5,849 nucleotides of DNA from an uncultured Flavobacterium sp. (lineage in GTDB: Bacteria; Bacteroidota; Bacteroidia; Flavobacteriales; Flavobacteriaceae). How positions within the stretch are numbered: the stretch's first letter is position 1; every line of letters starts with the position of its first letter. This document shows positions 1 through 5,047 of the stretch, in pieces. A program made the position numbers and the translations under genes. The notes beneath the pieces were generated by a model, which was not told the origin of the DNA, ran no database searches, and saw only the letters and a list, made by a program, of their open reading frames with translations. Location: NCBI RefSeq assembly GCF_937876455.1, contig NZ_CALFIG010000291.1, positions 1-5,849 of the forward strand. Direction: 5' to 3'.

Positions 1-50
1 GATCTACACAGGCGAAGACACTCTTTCCCTACACGACGCTCTTCCGATCT
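1..50 (+). other. Illumina TruSeq P5-side adapter with i5 index (contamination)
   Basis: These 50 bases are library adapter, not genome. Bases 1-9 (GATCTACAC) are the end of the P5 flow-cell sequence. Bases 10-17 (AGGCGAAG) are an 8-base index that I recall as TruSeq HT i5 D505. Bases 18-50 are the standard Read 1 primer site, ending in GCTCTTCCGATCT. The insert therefore starts at 51. This shows that the left edge of the contig is an untrimmed read or fragment end, and that any reading frame crossing position 51 is chimeric. Confidence 0.98.
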
Positions 51-493
51 AAAGATTCCTCAAACCTGACTCCATAGTCACAAAGCATAGTGTGTGCGGC
101 TTCTGATATACCTTTACGACGACCTTTAGGAATTAAAAGATTAACTCCGTTGGCCAAGCACCACTCTATCATATACGCGAGCTCTAAATGTAAATCAACC
201 ATGTCTGGACGTATTACTCCATTAATAGTTGACATTACTTTATAGTTCATATAGTAGTAGAACCTACCGGGAATCCACATCTTTCCGCCATTACCGTCTG
301 ATACAGTGATGCCGTTTTTTATCTTATACAGTTCGTTTTCCCAATACTGAGAGTGAGCTGCTGTCCCAACAACGTTTTTGTCTCTTTTACTATCAGCCTC
401 TTTTGGGATTCCATATTGAACAACTGGAATTAATTGATGAAGAAAACCTTTCGGTTTTATATATGGTGGCCGCGGTATGTTTGCCTGTATCAT
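29..493 (-). CDS. Phage terminase large subunit, N-terminal fragment, 3' end replaced by adapter
   Basis: This is probably the N-terminal part of TerL, the ATPase/nuclease motor that packages phage DNA into the prohead. Residues 73-84 (WIPGRFYYYMNY) resemble the G-x-hYfylNY block found before the ATPase core in many large-phage terminases. Residues 122-130 (PKGRRKGIS) look like the deviant Walker A loop of T4- and crAss-like terminases, which read roughly sRrkGfS. Walker B, the coupling motif and the nuclease domain would lie beyond the left edge. Genomic coding ends at base 51, in codon 148. Residues 149-154 (DRKSVV) and the stop codon are reverse-complemented adapter, so neither the stop nor the length is real. 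The ATG overlaps the TGA of the upstream gene by 4 bases (ATGA), which suggests translational coupling. The family call rests on two motifs and position, with no search done. Confidence 0.72.
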   Translation of the reverse strand: MIQANIPRPPYIKPKGFLHQLIPVVQYGIPKEADSKRDKNVVGTAAHSQYWENELYKIKNGITVSDGNGGKMWIPGRFYYYMNYKVMSTINGVIRPDMVDLHLELAYMIEWCLANGVNLLIPKGRRKGISEAAHTMLCDYGVRFEESLDRKSVV

Positions 494-1023
494 TTTTTAG
501 CAATAACTGATAAATAATACTTTCTATTCTTTTGTATCTCTTCAAGAAAACTTAACTCCTGCCCTCCTTTTACCTGACCTTTCATTATAACAGAACTTAC
601 AGTCTCTTGTTCCAACTCTTTAATACTTTTTCTAAGAAGATCAATTGTCTTCATTGTGTTTTGAATTGTCTGCGTAGACTTACCATCTTCATCTAAAAGC
701 TTAAGCATATTATAAATCTTTTCTTGGTATTTCTCCGCCAAATCTATTTTGGGATCATACTGTAAAGATTTATAAGCATCTATGGCATTTTTTATTTTAA
801 GAGATTCAAAAATATCATTCTTAACCTCTCCATAAACATCAATAGCGGCTTTTCTTTTCCTATCAATTTCAGGAAACTGTCTATACTTACTGTGATTGTC
901 ATATACAAGAATCACCAATGCAAGTTCTTTAGCGTCCAACACGCCAAGCTCAGGACAAAGTTTTACACAATCTGGGCGTAATACTAATAGATTCTCGTCA
1001 TCAAAATAGAATAGGTAACTCAT
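490..1023 (-). CDS. Unknown charged helical phage protein just upstream of terL (possible small terminase or packaging partner)
   Basis: I do not recognise a family in this 177-aa protein. It has a short aromatic start (SYLFYF) followed by a mostly helical, lysine- and glutamate-rich body. The stretch around residues 95-145 has heptad-like hydrophobic spacing and could form a coiled coil. Residues 146-170 contain KGQVKGG followed by LSFLEE, which looks like a glycine turn leading into a final helix. There is no signal peptide, membrane segment or cysteine cluster. The start lies one base after the nuclease gene's stop codon, and the end overlaps the terL start by 4 bases. Its place directly before terL is where many phages keep the small terminase subunit, and an oligomeric helical protein would fit. 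That function is inferred from position only, and no helix-turn-helix is evident. It could instead be a structural or regulatory protein. Confidence 0.85.
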   Translation of the reverse strand: MSYLFYFDDENLLVLRPDCVKLCPELGVLDAKELALVILVYDNHSKYRQFPEIDRKRKAAIDVYGEVKNDIFESLKIKNAIDAYKSLQYDPKIDLAEKYQEKIYNMLKLLDEDGKSTQTIQNTMKTIDLLRKSIKELEQETVSSVIMKGQVKGGQELSFLEEIQKNRKYYLSVIAKK

Positions 1024-1024
1024 C

Positions 1025-1762
1025 TTAAAAACTTATATCCTCCTCAATAACTTTAGATTTTTCTTTGTGTAATTCAAGCAACTTAATTATCTCCGACTTC
1101 ATGTACATCACGGGAATTTTTTGGTGAGTCTTTGTAATTGGATTAATCAAATGAATAAACAACTGTCGACATCGTCTACCCGTAAGCTCCTCAAATAAAT
1201 GACCATAATAACTTAATTGTATCGCGATTTTTGTATATTTTGTATTCGGAAGATAATTAAACGGAGCTTTACACCAGCCTCTATGAAAGTGGAGATCATC
1301 ACTCTCAAACGCTTTAAAATCGCTTAATCCAAAATTAGACGACTTAATGGGTCCAAACAAAAATCCTTTATCTAAAGAGCCTGCTGTTTTGCTATCCTCG
1401 TTGTACACCACCACTTGTTCAAAACATCTGTGATAGTCCTTATATTCATCCAGAACTGATTTTACAAGCTCGTACACGTCGAGGTTTTCACTAAATATCA
1501 CTCCGTCTATAGCGTATCTTTCTAAAGCTTCATCTATTCTACTTCCGTTCTCGGTTTTAGAATCCCATTCGGTAAGTACGGCTTCTTGAGTAGTGCCGTT
1601 TTTCTCCGCGACTTTTTTAGCTACTAAATCTTTATTGAACGGAGATACAAAATACTTCCCGTACAGCGTGGAAAAAGAAGTATAAGTATCTCCGTTTTGA
1701 TGTAAATACGTGTGCGACTCTTTGATTAAAGAGACAAGTTCTGGAAATAATCCGTGAGACAT
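1025..1762 (-). CDS. PD-(D/E)xK nuclease, RecB/Cas4-like exonuclease fold
   Basis: This 245-aa protein has the motif order of a stand-alone RecB-type nuclease, a metal-dependent DNA exonuclease usually paired with phage recombination. It begins with the common HTYL...YTSFSTLYGKYF segment (residues 17-38). The GxxxHxxxE motif follows as GSRIDEALE (73-81), with Asp77 where His is usual. Next come Glu115 before a beta strand, Asp131 in AGSLD, the catalytic Asp148-x-Lys150 in LSDFK, and the Q-x3-Y motif at Gln182-Tyr186. The four-cysteine iron-sulfur arrangement of Cas4 is absent. The protein ends EEDISF, an acidic tail finishing in Phe. Its start overlaps the preceding stop by one base (TAATG), which indicates coupling. 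It could degrade DNA ends for a recombinase or process packaging or replication intermediates. The fold is well supported, while substrate and polarity are unknown. Confidence 0.85.
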   Translation of the reverse strand: MSHGLFPELVSLIKESHTYLHQNGDTYTSFSTLYGKYFVSPFNKDLVAKKVAEKNGTTQEAVLTEWDSKTENGSRIDEALERYAIDGVIFSENLDVYELVKSVLDEYKDYHRCFEQVVVYNEDSKTAGSLDKGFLFGPIKSSNFGLSDFKAFESDDLHFHRGWCKAPFNYLPNTKYTKIAIQLSYYGHLFEELTGRRCRQLFIHLINPITKTHQKIPVMYMKSEIIKLLELHKEKSKVIEEDISF

Positions 1763-2412
1763 TAAAAGTTGGTTAAGTCGTGTTCTACTGATTTTACATC
1801 ATCCTCAAGTTCTATATCTTCTTGGTGCTGAACAAACGATCCCCATTTCTTTTCTAAATATTCTGTACACCAAGCCTTTTGTTCTTCCGCGCTAAATTGA
1901 CTAAAATTCTCAGGGGTCATCTCTTTACAACGTCCTGCTTCAATTTGACGTATCGTAGCCTCCTCAACTGTAATCATTTTAGTGCCGTTCATGTATAATC
2001 GAGTTTCTTCCTTAATGCTTTTGATTATTTCAAACACTTGGTCAAAATTAGGATATTCTGAGTGTTGGTCTATTTTAGGGGACTCTATTTTAAAGTAACC
2101 ACCGTGAACAGCCCTTTTCTCTCCAATAATTGAAAACTCGGTTCCGTCAATTTTAATTGCATTTACAACACAGTCAGACTCTTCGTAATCAATCATTTCT
2201 TTCTTCATATCATCGCGGATAATCCCGGTAATATGAAGTAAATAAAATCGAAGGTCTTTGAATAACTGGTCTAGGTCGTTGTGAATGGGGTACTTTCTTT
2301 TCTCCTTAACTTCGTTTGTAAACGTCCGACCTTTTTTTTCTTCTTGCTTTAAATAGCTTACCTCCACCCCTTTATCGCCTCCCGCGATGAGTGAAACTTT
2401 TCTAATGTCCAT
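1762..2412 (-). CDS. Unknown 216-aa protein with acidic C-terminal tail, coupled to the nuclease gene
   Basis: I cannot name a family for this protein. The N-terminal half has beta-strand-like segments (KVSLIAG, GVEVSYLK) around a very basic stretch at residues 22-41, rich in Lys and Arg. A helical block follows (45-62, DLDQLFKDLRFYLLH), then further strands at 82-110 with a GTEFSIIGEKR turn. Residues 198-216 are strongly acidic and end in Phe (HDLTNF), resembling the acidic tails of single-strand DNA-binding proteins such as SSB, T7 gp2.5 and T4 gp32. The gene overlaps the downstream PD-(D/E)xK nuclease gene by one base, so the two products are probably made together. Phages often pair an exonuclease with a single-strand annealing or binding protein, so that role is a reasonable guess. 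It rests on tail chemistry and neighbourhood only. The start has the A-rich leader (CTTAAAAAATG) usual in Bacteroidota. Confidence 0.85.
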   Translation of the reverse strand: MDIRKVSLIAGGDKGVEVSYLKQEEKKGRTFTNEVKEKRKYPIHNDLDQLFKDLRFYLLHITGIIRDDMKKEMIDYEESDCVVNAIKIDGTEFSIIGEKRAVHGGYFKIESPKIDQHSEYPNFDQVFEIIKSIKEETRLYMNGTKMITVEEATIRQIEAGRCKEMTPENFSQFSAEEQKAWCTEYLEKKWGSFVQHQEDIELEDDVKSVEHDLTNF

Positions 2413-2427
2413 TTTTTAAGTTTTAAA

Positions 2428-2685
2428 TTATCCTACTAATGCCTCTGCTTGTTTTTGAAGAATTGGCAACATATCTTCAATTGATTTTTGATCCCTATTC
2501 TCAGGGTCACTCATAAAGAATACCTCATTATCAGGCTCTTTTAAGTCTTTACAAATGAATTTATGAACAGTTAATGTACTTGGCTTGTTAAGACTGCCTG
2601 CCTGTACTGTTCCATTTGAATACTTAAATACGAAGTCTTTGGTTTCTCCTGTTTCTTCGTTTGTTTTTGTTACTGTGATTTCCAT
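2428..2685 (-). CDS. Small unknown protein, 85 aa
   Basis: This is a short soluble protein of no recognised family. The first 25 residues look like a beta hairpin (EITVTKTNEETGETKDFVFKY). A strand pair around 37-57 (STLTVHKFICK and NEVFFMSD) follows, and a C-terminal helix starts near 67 and ends EALVG. There is one cysteine, no membrane segment and no catalytic pattern that I recognise. The ATG lies 2 bases after the stop of the upstream 66-aa gene and 15 bases before the next gene, in the same operon as the nuclease and terminase. The leader AAAAAAATAAATATG is A-rich with no Shine-Dalgarno site, as in Bacteroidota. Clean packing between neighbours makes it a credible gene, but no role can be assigned. 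Confidence 0.82.
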   Translation of the reverse strand: MEITVTKTNEETGETKDFVFKYSNGTVQAGSLNKPSTLTVHKFICKDLKEPDNEVFFMSDPENRDQKSIEDMLPILQKQAEALVG

Positions 2686-2687
2686 AT

Positions 2688-2888
2688 TTATTTTTTTAAT
2701 TGTTCTACAAATTTAATTAGAGCCGACTTGCCAAGAATTACCTCACCAACTTGGTATTGAGCCATAGAACCATCTTCATTAAATCGCGGAAGTTTTTCAA
2801 GGTCTTGGGCTGTTAAATTAGAATAAATATACGCCGCCTCAATAGCTTTTGGGTCATTTAAGGGTAAATTTCGTAAAGCATCGTCCAT
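2688..2888 (-). CDS. Small unknown protein, 66 aa, first gene of the terminase-side operon
   Basis: This is an unrecognised small acidic/helical protein. Residues 12-33 form a likely helix pair (DPKAIEAAYIYSNLTAQDLE) followed by a short linker (LPRFNEDGSMAQY) and a final helix at 52-65. It has no cysteines, signal peptide or membrane segment. It is the first gene after the 161-base regulatory gap and lies 2 bases before the 85-aa gene, so it probably leads a co-transcribed run to terL. The start is preceded by AAAAAAGGC, a weak AAGG-like ribosome site in an A-rich leader. The upstream DNA carries a 16-base palindrome and the ATTAC-N6-GTTAT motif pair, so expression of this gene and those after it is likely controlled there. 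The function is unknown. Confidence 0.8.
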   Translation of the reverse strand: MDDALRNLPLNDPKAIEAAYIYSNLTAQDLEKLPRFNEDGSMAQYQVGEVILGKSALIKFVEQLKK

Positions 2889-3049
2889 GCCTTTTTTATA
2901 AGATTTACGGGTATATACTCGTTTTACAATAATGTAAATTTACTGTTTTATGTACAATTTAATGTAATTGTTAATAACTCTTATTTAATGTTCTCTAATC
3001 ATTACAGCCCTGTTATATTTTTTAATTATTAAATTACATTACAAGTTCG
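2889..3049 (-). promoter_or_regulatory. Intergenic regulatory region ahead of the terminase-side operon
   Basis: This 161-base AT-rich gap is the longest non-coding stretch of the window apart from the adapter. It must hold the start signals for the leftward operon beginning at 2888 if that operon has its own promoter. It contains a motif pair (3000-3016 and 3037-3053), a 16-base near-palindrome (2907-2922), and a perfect 10-base palindrome GTAAATTTAC (2934-2943). TAATGTAATT near 2960-2970 is repeated inverted as AATTACATTA near 3032-3041. I could not place a convincing Bacteroidota promoter (TTG then TAnnTTTG) with correct spacing. No intrinsic terminator with a GC stem and T-run is visible for the upstream HTH gene. 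Confidence 0.6.
2907..2922. repeat. 16-bp near-perfect palindrome, candidate operator
   Basis: ACGGGTATATACTCGT reads almost the same on both strands: half-sites ACGGGTAT and ACGAGTAT differ at one base. It lies about 19-34 bases upstream of the start of the 66-aa gene. That is a typical position for a repressor site or an untranslated-leader element. It is not a copy of the ATTAC-N6-GTTAT motif. A palindrome of this length in AT-rich DNA could arise by chance, but its GC-containing ends make it stand out from the surrounding sequence. Confidence 0.5.
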
Positions 3050-3053
3050 TTAT
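3000..3053. repeat. Pair of ATTAC-N6-GTTAT motifs, 37-bp spacing (left pair)
   Basis: Two copies lie in the same orientation: CATTAC-AGCCCT-GTTAT at 3000-3016 and CATTAC-AAGTTC-GTTAT at 3037-3053. Each is a quasi-palindrome with AT-x-AC and GT-x-AT half-sites around 6 bases. The second copy contains the TAA stop codon of the HTH gene (3050-3052). The pair recurs at 5685-5738 with identical 37-base spacing. It fits an operator for a dimeric DNA-binding protein, or a boundary repeat. Confidence 0.72.
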
Positions 3054-3238
3054 ATTTTGTTGGCGGATGCCCTCTTCCAAAGATCACTATTATGTCTTTT
3101 ACTTTCATATACGCCTAAATCTTTTGCTATCTGTATTACTACACGTTCATTAGTATTAAACACTTTAGCAAGCTCTTTATTAGAAAGCTCTCGATATAAG
3201 ATTATAAACCTTGATTTATCAGATGCAGACAACAGCAT
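3050..3238 (-). CDS. Small helix-turn-helix DNA-binding protein, 62 aa
   Basis: This short protein is dominated by one helix-turn-helix. Residues 19-28 (SNKELAKVFN) form the first helix, TNE the turn, and 31-43 (ERVVIQIAKDLGV) the recognition helix, with the usual small and hydrophobic residues at packing positions. A basic tail follows (SKRHNSDLWKRASANK), which could add DNA contacts. It resembles the small homeodomain-like or sigma-region-4-like phage proteins. I cannot assign a specific family. It is the last gene of the right-hand cluster, and its TAA stop lies inside one copy of the ATTAC-N6-GTTAT motif. That makes it the nearest candidate for a protein acting on those motifs, possibly controlling the operon starting at 2888. 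A reading frame on the plus strand across the same bases encodes an unconvincing protein and is a shadow. Confidence 0.82.
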   Translation of the reverse strand: MLLSASDKSRFIILYRELSNKELAKVFNTNERVVIQIAKDLGVYESKRHNSDLWKRASANKI

Positions 3239-3273
3239 AAAAACTTATTAAAAAAATCGCGGATAAGAACTTC

Positions 3274-3873
3274 TTATTTCTTTCTCAATTGTTGTTCGTC
3301 TTTGAAGAGGGAGTAAAGTTCTTGAGTTGTCAATTGTTTAGCAATTCCTCCGCCTCCTTTTGGCCAATAAGCCCATTTACCATTTTTTGTTGGATCATAG
3401 TGCCTTAACCTATCTTTATTTATCTCAAATCTAATCCAATTAGCAAACTCAACCGCCTCACTTCCCTCCGATTTGCTGGAGGATTGAGAGAGTTTGGATT
3501 CAAAATAATTCCAAGTATTATCAACATCAATAAGGTCTGTGTCATTTTGAAAATACCCCTCTCTAAACTTTAAGTAATAATCTTTCTTTATTTTATCAAT
3601 ATCCGTCACGGCTTGCCCTTTGAATTGTTGGGCGTGAGTCTCGGCGAAAACAATCATTTCGTTATACGAATAATTACTTGGCACATCTCCACAATATATT
3701 TCTCTGTGTAATTCCTCAGCCGTTTTCAACTCCCCCACTGTTTTGACATCGGAGGGTTTAGCGTATTCCTCAATCATTTGTATTGCATCCCTTTCTACAT
3801 CAAGTGGCACTACGTTACCTATAAGCTTACTGTCTATAAACTCAATTATTTCTTTTGGCGTTATCTTTTCCAT
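3274..3873 (-). CDS. Unknown phage protein, 199 aa, with a C-terminal W/LY-type module
   Basis: No family is recognised with confidence. The protein falls into two parts separated by a serine-rich linker (residues 129-138, SQSSSKSEGS). The N-terminal part is mainly helical and acidic (EIIEFIDSK, EELHREIYCG, EMIVFAETHAQQF). The C-terminal part, residues 140-190, begins AVEFANWIRFE, continues through tryptophans in NGKWAYWPKGGGG, and ends TTQELYSLF. As I recall, a similar 'aeFa.Wi ... W ... tteeLY.lF' arrangement recurs in uncharacterised phage proteins of Bacteroidota, often at C-termini, so it may be a shared small domain. The first part may belong to a different domain. The gene starts 7 bases after the stop of its upstream neighbour, and a 35-base gap precedes the HTH gene. 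No enzyme motif is visible. Confidence 0.85.
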   Translation of the reverse strand: MEKITPKEIIEFIDSKLIGNVVPLDVERDAIQMIEEYAKPSDVKTVGELKTAEELHREIYCGDVPSNYSYNEMIVFAETHAQQFKGQAVTDIDKIKKDYYLKFREGYFQNDTDLIDVDNTWNYFESKLSQSSSKSEGSEAVEFANWIRFEINKDRLRHYDPTKNGKWAYWPKGGGGIAKQLTTQELYSLFKDEQQLRKK

Positions 3874-3880
3874 ATCCTTG

Positions 3881-4438
3881 TTATCGTTTTTTGATTAATA
3901 AATTTCCGTTATTATCTCTGTGTTCCCACCAAATTGTTTCTAAAGCATCCAGTTGTGATTTATCCCATCCTATTTCAATACAATAAGAAAGCCATTTTGT
4001 ACAGGATTCAACTGCTTTATTTGTTCTTCCTTCTCTTAATTTATCCAGCTTCGCTTCACTTTCCTTCTGCTTTATTATGTAGGGGTATATATTTAGTATT
4101 TTATCTAACACTATTTCCTTATTCAACCCCACAAGTCCATCCGGTATTGAAATACCTTCGGCGAGGGCTTTATTTAGAACGTCGCTTACTTCAAATATTT
4201 CTCTTACGTGCTTATTTTTAAAGAAGCAACCGTGTGCTAACTTTCTGAATGCTGCCTCATCTTCCTCCTCTATCTTGTGCCAAGTGATTGAGTCTTGCCA
4301 TTGTTTAAGCTCATCTAAATAAATAGACCATTTTATGCTTTTAGGGTTCGGTGCCACTTCTCTCGGCTTTTCTTGCTCCGTTTCCCCAAAGTACATTGGC
4401 TTTGAAGGAAGTTGTTTTATAAGTTGGTGTTTTGGCAT
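3881..4438 (-). CDS. Unknown phage protein, 185 aa (214 aa from an upstream ATG)
   Basis: I do not recognise this protein. It starts with a proline-rich stretch (KQLPSKPMYFGETEQEKPREVAPNPK). A tryptophan-containing helical region (KWSIYLDELKQWQDSITWHK) follows. The body is helical, and the C-terminal segment is WLSYCIEIGWDKSQ, then LETIWWEHRDNNGNL. The frame is open further upstream to an ATG at 4525 (214 aa), but that start would overlap the zinc-ribbon gene by 83 bases. The overlap covers the well-supported CGSC zinc knuckle. The internal ATG at 4438 lies 4 bases after that gene's stop, matching the tight spacing elsewhere, so I prefer it. Neither start has a Shine-Dalgarno site. The next gene follows after 7 bases. 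It could be a replication or accessory protein, but nothing in the sequence decides that. Confidence 0.8.
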   Translation of the reverse strand: MPKHQLIKQLPSKPMYFGETEQEKPREVAPNPKSIKWSIYLDELKQWQDSITWHKIEEEDEAAFRKLAHGCFFKNKHVREIFEVSDVLNKALAEGISIPDGLVGLNKEIVLDKILNIYPYIIKQKESEAKLDKLREGRTNKAVESCTKWLSYCIEIGWDKSQLDALETIWWEHRDNNGNLLIKKR

Positions 4439-4442
4439 GGGG

Positions 4443-4664
4443 TTATTTAAAAAATTGTTCAAATGATATTGTGTCGCTTGTAGTGCTTGTAAATGATTCT
4501 CCACAACTTCCGCATTGATAAACATATTGTTTACAGTTAACCATCTTACCCTTTGCTAAATAAAATCTTTTTGGGGTTTCTATCGTCAGGGTCTTTTCAA
4601 GTCCACAACAAGGACAATATTTAAGTGTTGCAAATTCTTCTAATATTTTCGGGTGTATCTTCAT
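4443..4664 (-). CDS. Small zinc-ribbon protein, 73 aa (YgiT/MqsA-N-like)
   Basis: Two CxxC knuckles, Cys17-Cys20 (CPCCG) and Cys51-Cys54 (CGSCGES), are about 30 residues apart. A basic beta-strand region (residues 32-43, KRFYLAKGKMVN) lies between them. This is a zinc-ribbon layout, and the 'YxCxxCGExF' form of the second knuckle recalls the N-terminal zinc finger of YgiT/MqsA-type proteins. The helix-turn-helix half of MqsA is missing, so this would be the zinc domain alone, followed by a short tail (DTISFEQFFK). It probably binds DNA or a protein partner. A toxin-antitoxin role is not supported because no toxin gene is adjacent. The start has a near-perfect Shine-Dalgarno site, the only strong one in the window. 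The gene ends 4 bases before the preferred start of the next. Confidence 0.85.
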   Translation of the reverse strand: MKIHPKILEEFATLKYCPCCGLEKTLTIETPKRFYLAKGKMVNCKQYVYQCGSCGESFTSTTSDTISFEQFFK

Positions 4665-4670
4665 CTCTTA

Positions 4671-4677
4671 CCTCCTT
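4671..4677 (-). promoter_or_regulatory. Strong Shine-Dalgarno site for the zinc-ribbon gene
   Basis: On the minus strand AAGGAGG lies 6 bases before the ATG at 4664 (GAAGGAGGTAAGAGATG). It fixes that start codon. No other gene in the window has a match of this quality; their leaders are A-rich, as usual in Bacteroidota, where Shine-Dalgarno pairing is rarely used. Confidence 0.8.
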
Positions 4678-4707
4678 CGGGCTTGCTGATTATTATGGGG
4701 GCGTTGG

Positions 4708-4839
4708 TCAATTACTATCTAAATAATTATCACATTCTTGTTTCGTGCCCTCAAAAACACAAACACTATGATTTCCATTGTCGTAGTAAACACCGTATAG
4801 TTTACCAATTATTTGCTGTTTCCAGTATTTCTTTTCCAT
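4708..4839 (-). CDS. Small unknown protein, 43 aa
   Basis: This short frame (starts MEKKYWKQQIIGKLYG, ends ECDNYLDSN) fills part of an otherwise empty gap between better-supported minus-strand genes. Its composition is protein-like. A basic N-terminus is followed by a strand pair with a turn (YGVYYDNGNHSVCVFEG) and then a short helix carrying Glu-Cys-Asp. The 'vyYd.g...v.vfeGt..ec..y' pattern is the kind seen in many tiny phage proteins. The leader GAAAACGAGATG is A-rich. The frame is open upstream for 12 more codons before a stop but has no other ATG, so 4839 is the only ATG start. It lies 34 bases after the 57-aa gene and 43 bases before the zinc-ribbon gene. The function is unknown. Confidence 0.6.
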   Translation of the reverse strand: MEKKYWKQQIIGKLYGVYYDNGNHSVCVFEGTKQECDNYLDSN

Positions 4840-4873
4840 CTCGTTTTCTATTACATCCCCATAGGGAGGTTGG

Positions 4874-5047
4874 TTAAATTAATGAAGCTAATCGTTTCCA
4901 AAAAGACTTCCATTTGAATTTTATTATTCTGTCACAAATTATACACCTTTCCGTTGTGTATGTACTTGTGTTAGTCCAAACAGCATTTCTAATATCACTA
5001 CAATCATGCTTTGGATACGTGTTTGCTTTGTCGTTTTGTTTATTCAT
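4874..5047 (-). CDS. Small Cys/His protein, 57 aa, candidate zinc binder
   Basis: This short frame has likely metal ligands: His14-x-Cys16 (KHDC) and Cys35-x2-Cys38 (RCIICDR), with YTT just before the second pair. Two invariant-looking pairs 20 residues apart match a minimal zinc ribbon. The C-terminus is basic and aromatic (KFKWKSFWKRL), which could bind nucleic acid or a membrane surface. Its ATG overlaps the end of the upstream 87-aa gene by 8 bases (ATGAATAA), a common arrangement for coupled phage genes. A plus-strand frame over the same bases encodes a hydrophobic shadow and is rejected. The family and function are unknown. Confidence 0.7.
   Translation of the reverse strand: MNKQNDKANTYPKHDCSDIRNAVWTNTSTYTTERCIICDRIIKFKWKSFWKRLASLI

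Noticed and set aside
1025..1762. Cas4 or CRISPR-associated nuclease
   Set aside because: The four-cysteine iron-sulfur pattern is absent, and there are no CRISPR repeats or other cas genes. Position beside terminase fits a phage recombination nuclease better.
2428..2888. PRTRC-system small proteins
   Set aside because: Two small adjacent genes near a DNA-processing cluster suggested it, but the sequences do not match the PRTRC patterns I recall, and no ThiF, E2-like or ParB partner is present.
3057..3251. Plus-strand 64-aa open frame
   Set aside because: It is antisense to the HTH gene, its product has no coherent pattern, and it is out of step with the all-minus gene layout. It is a shadow.
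3245..3265. GC patch next to an A/T run (ATCCGCGATTTTTTTAATAA on the minus strand) as a terminator
   Set aside because: There is no stem of useful length before the T-run, and the gene order suggests transcription continues into the HTH gene.
3934..4221. Plus-strand 95-aa hydrophobic open frame
   Set aside because: It is antisense to the 185-aa gene. The Leu/Tyr/Phe-rich composition is what the reverse strand of a Lys/Glu-rich AT-rich gene produces.
4439..4525. Upstream start giving a 214-aa version of the unknown protein ending at 3881
   Set aside because: It would overlap the zinc-ribbon gene by 83 bases, across its CGSC knuckle, whereas the ATG at 4438 leaves a 4-base gap like other junctions. 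Not excluded, only less likely.
4443..4664. MqsA-type antitoxin
   Set aside because: Only the zinc half resembles YgiT/MqsA. There is no HTH domain and no adjacent MqsR-like toxin.
4653..4877. Plus-strand 74-aa open frame
   Set aside because: It is antisense to the 43-aa ORF and the start of the zinc-ribbon gene, and it has low-complexity, shadow-like composition. The minus-strand frames have better motifs and packing.
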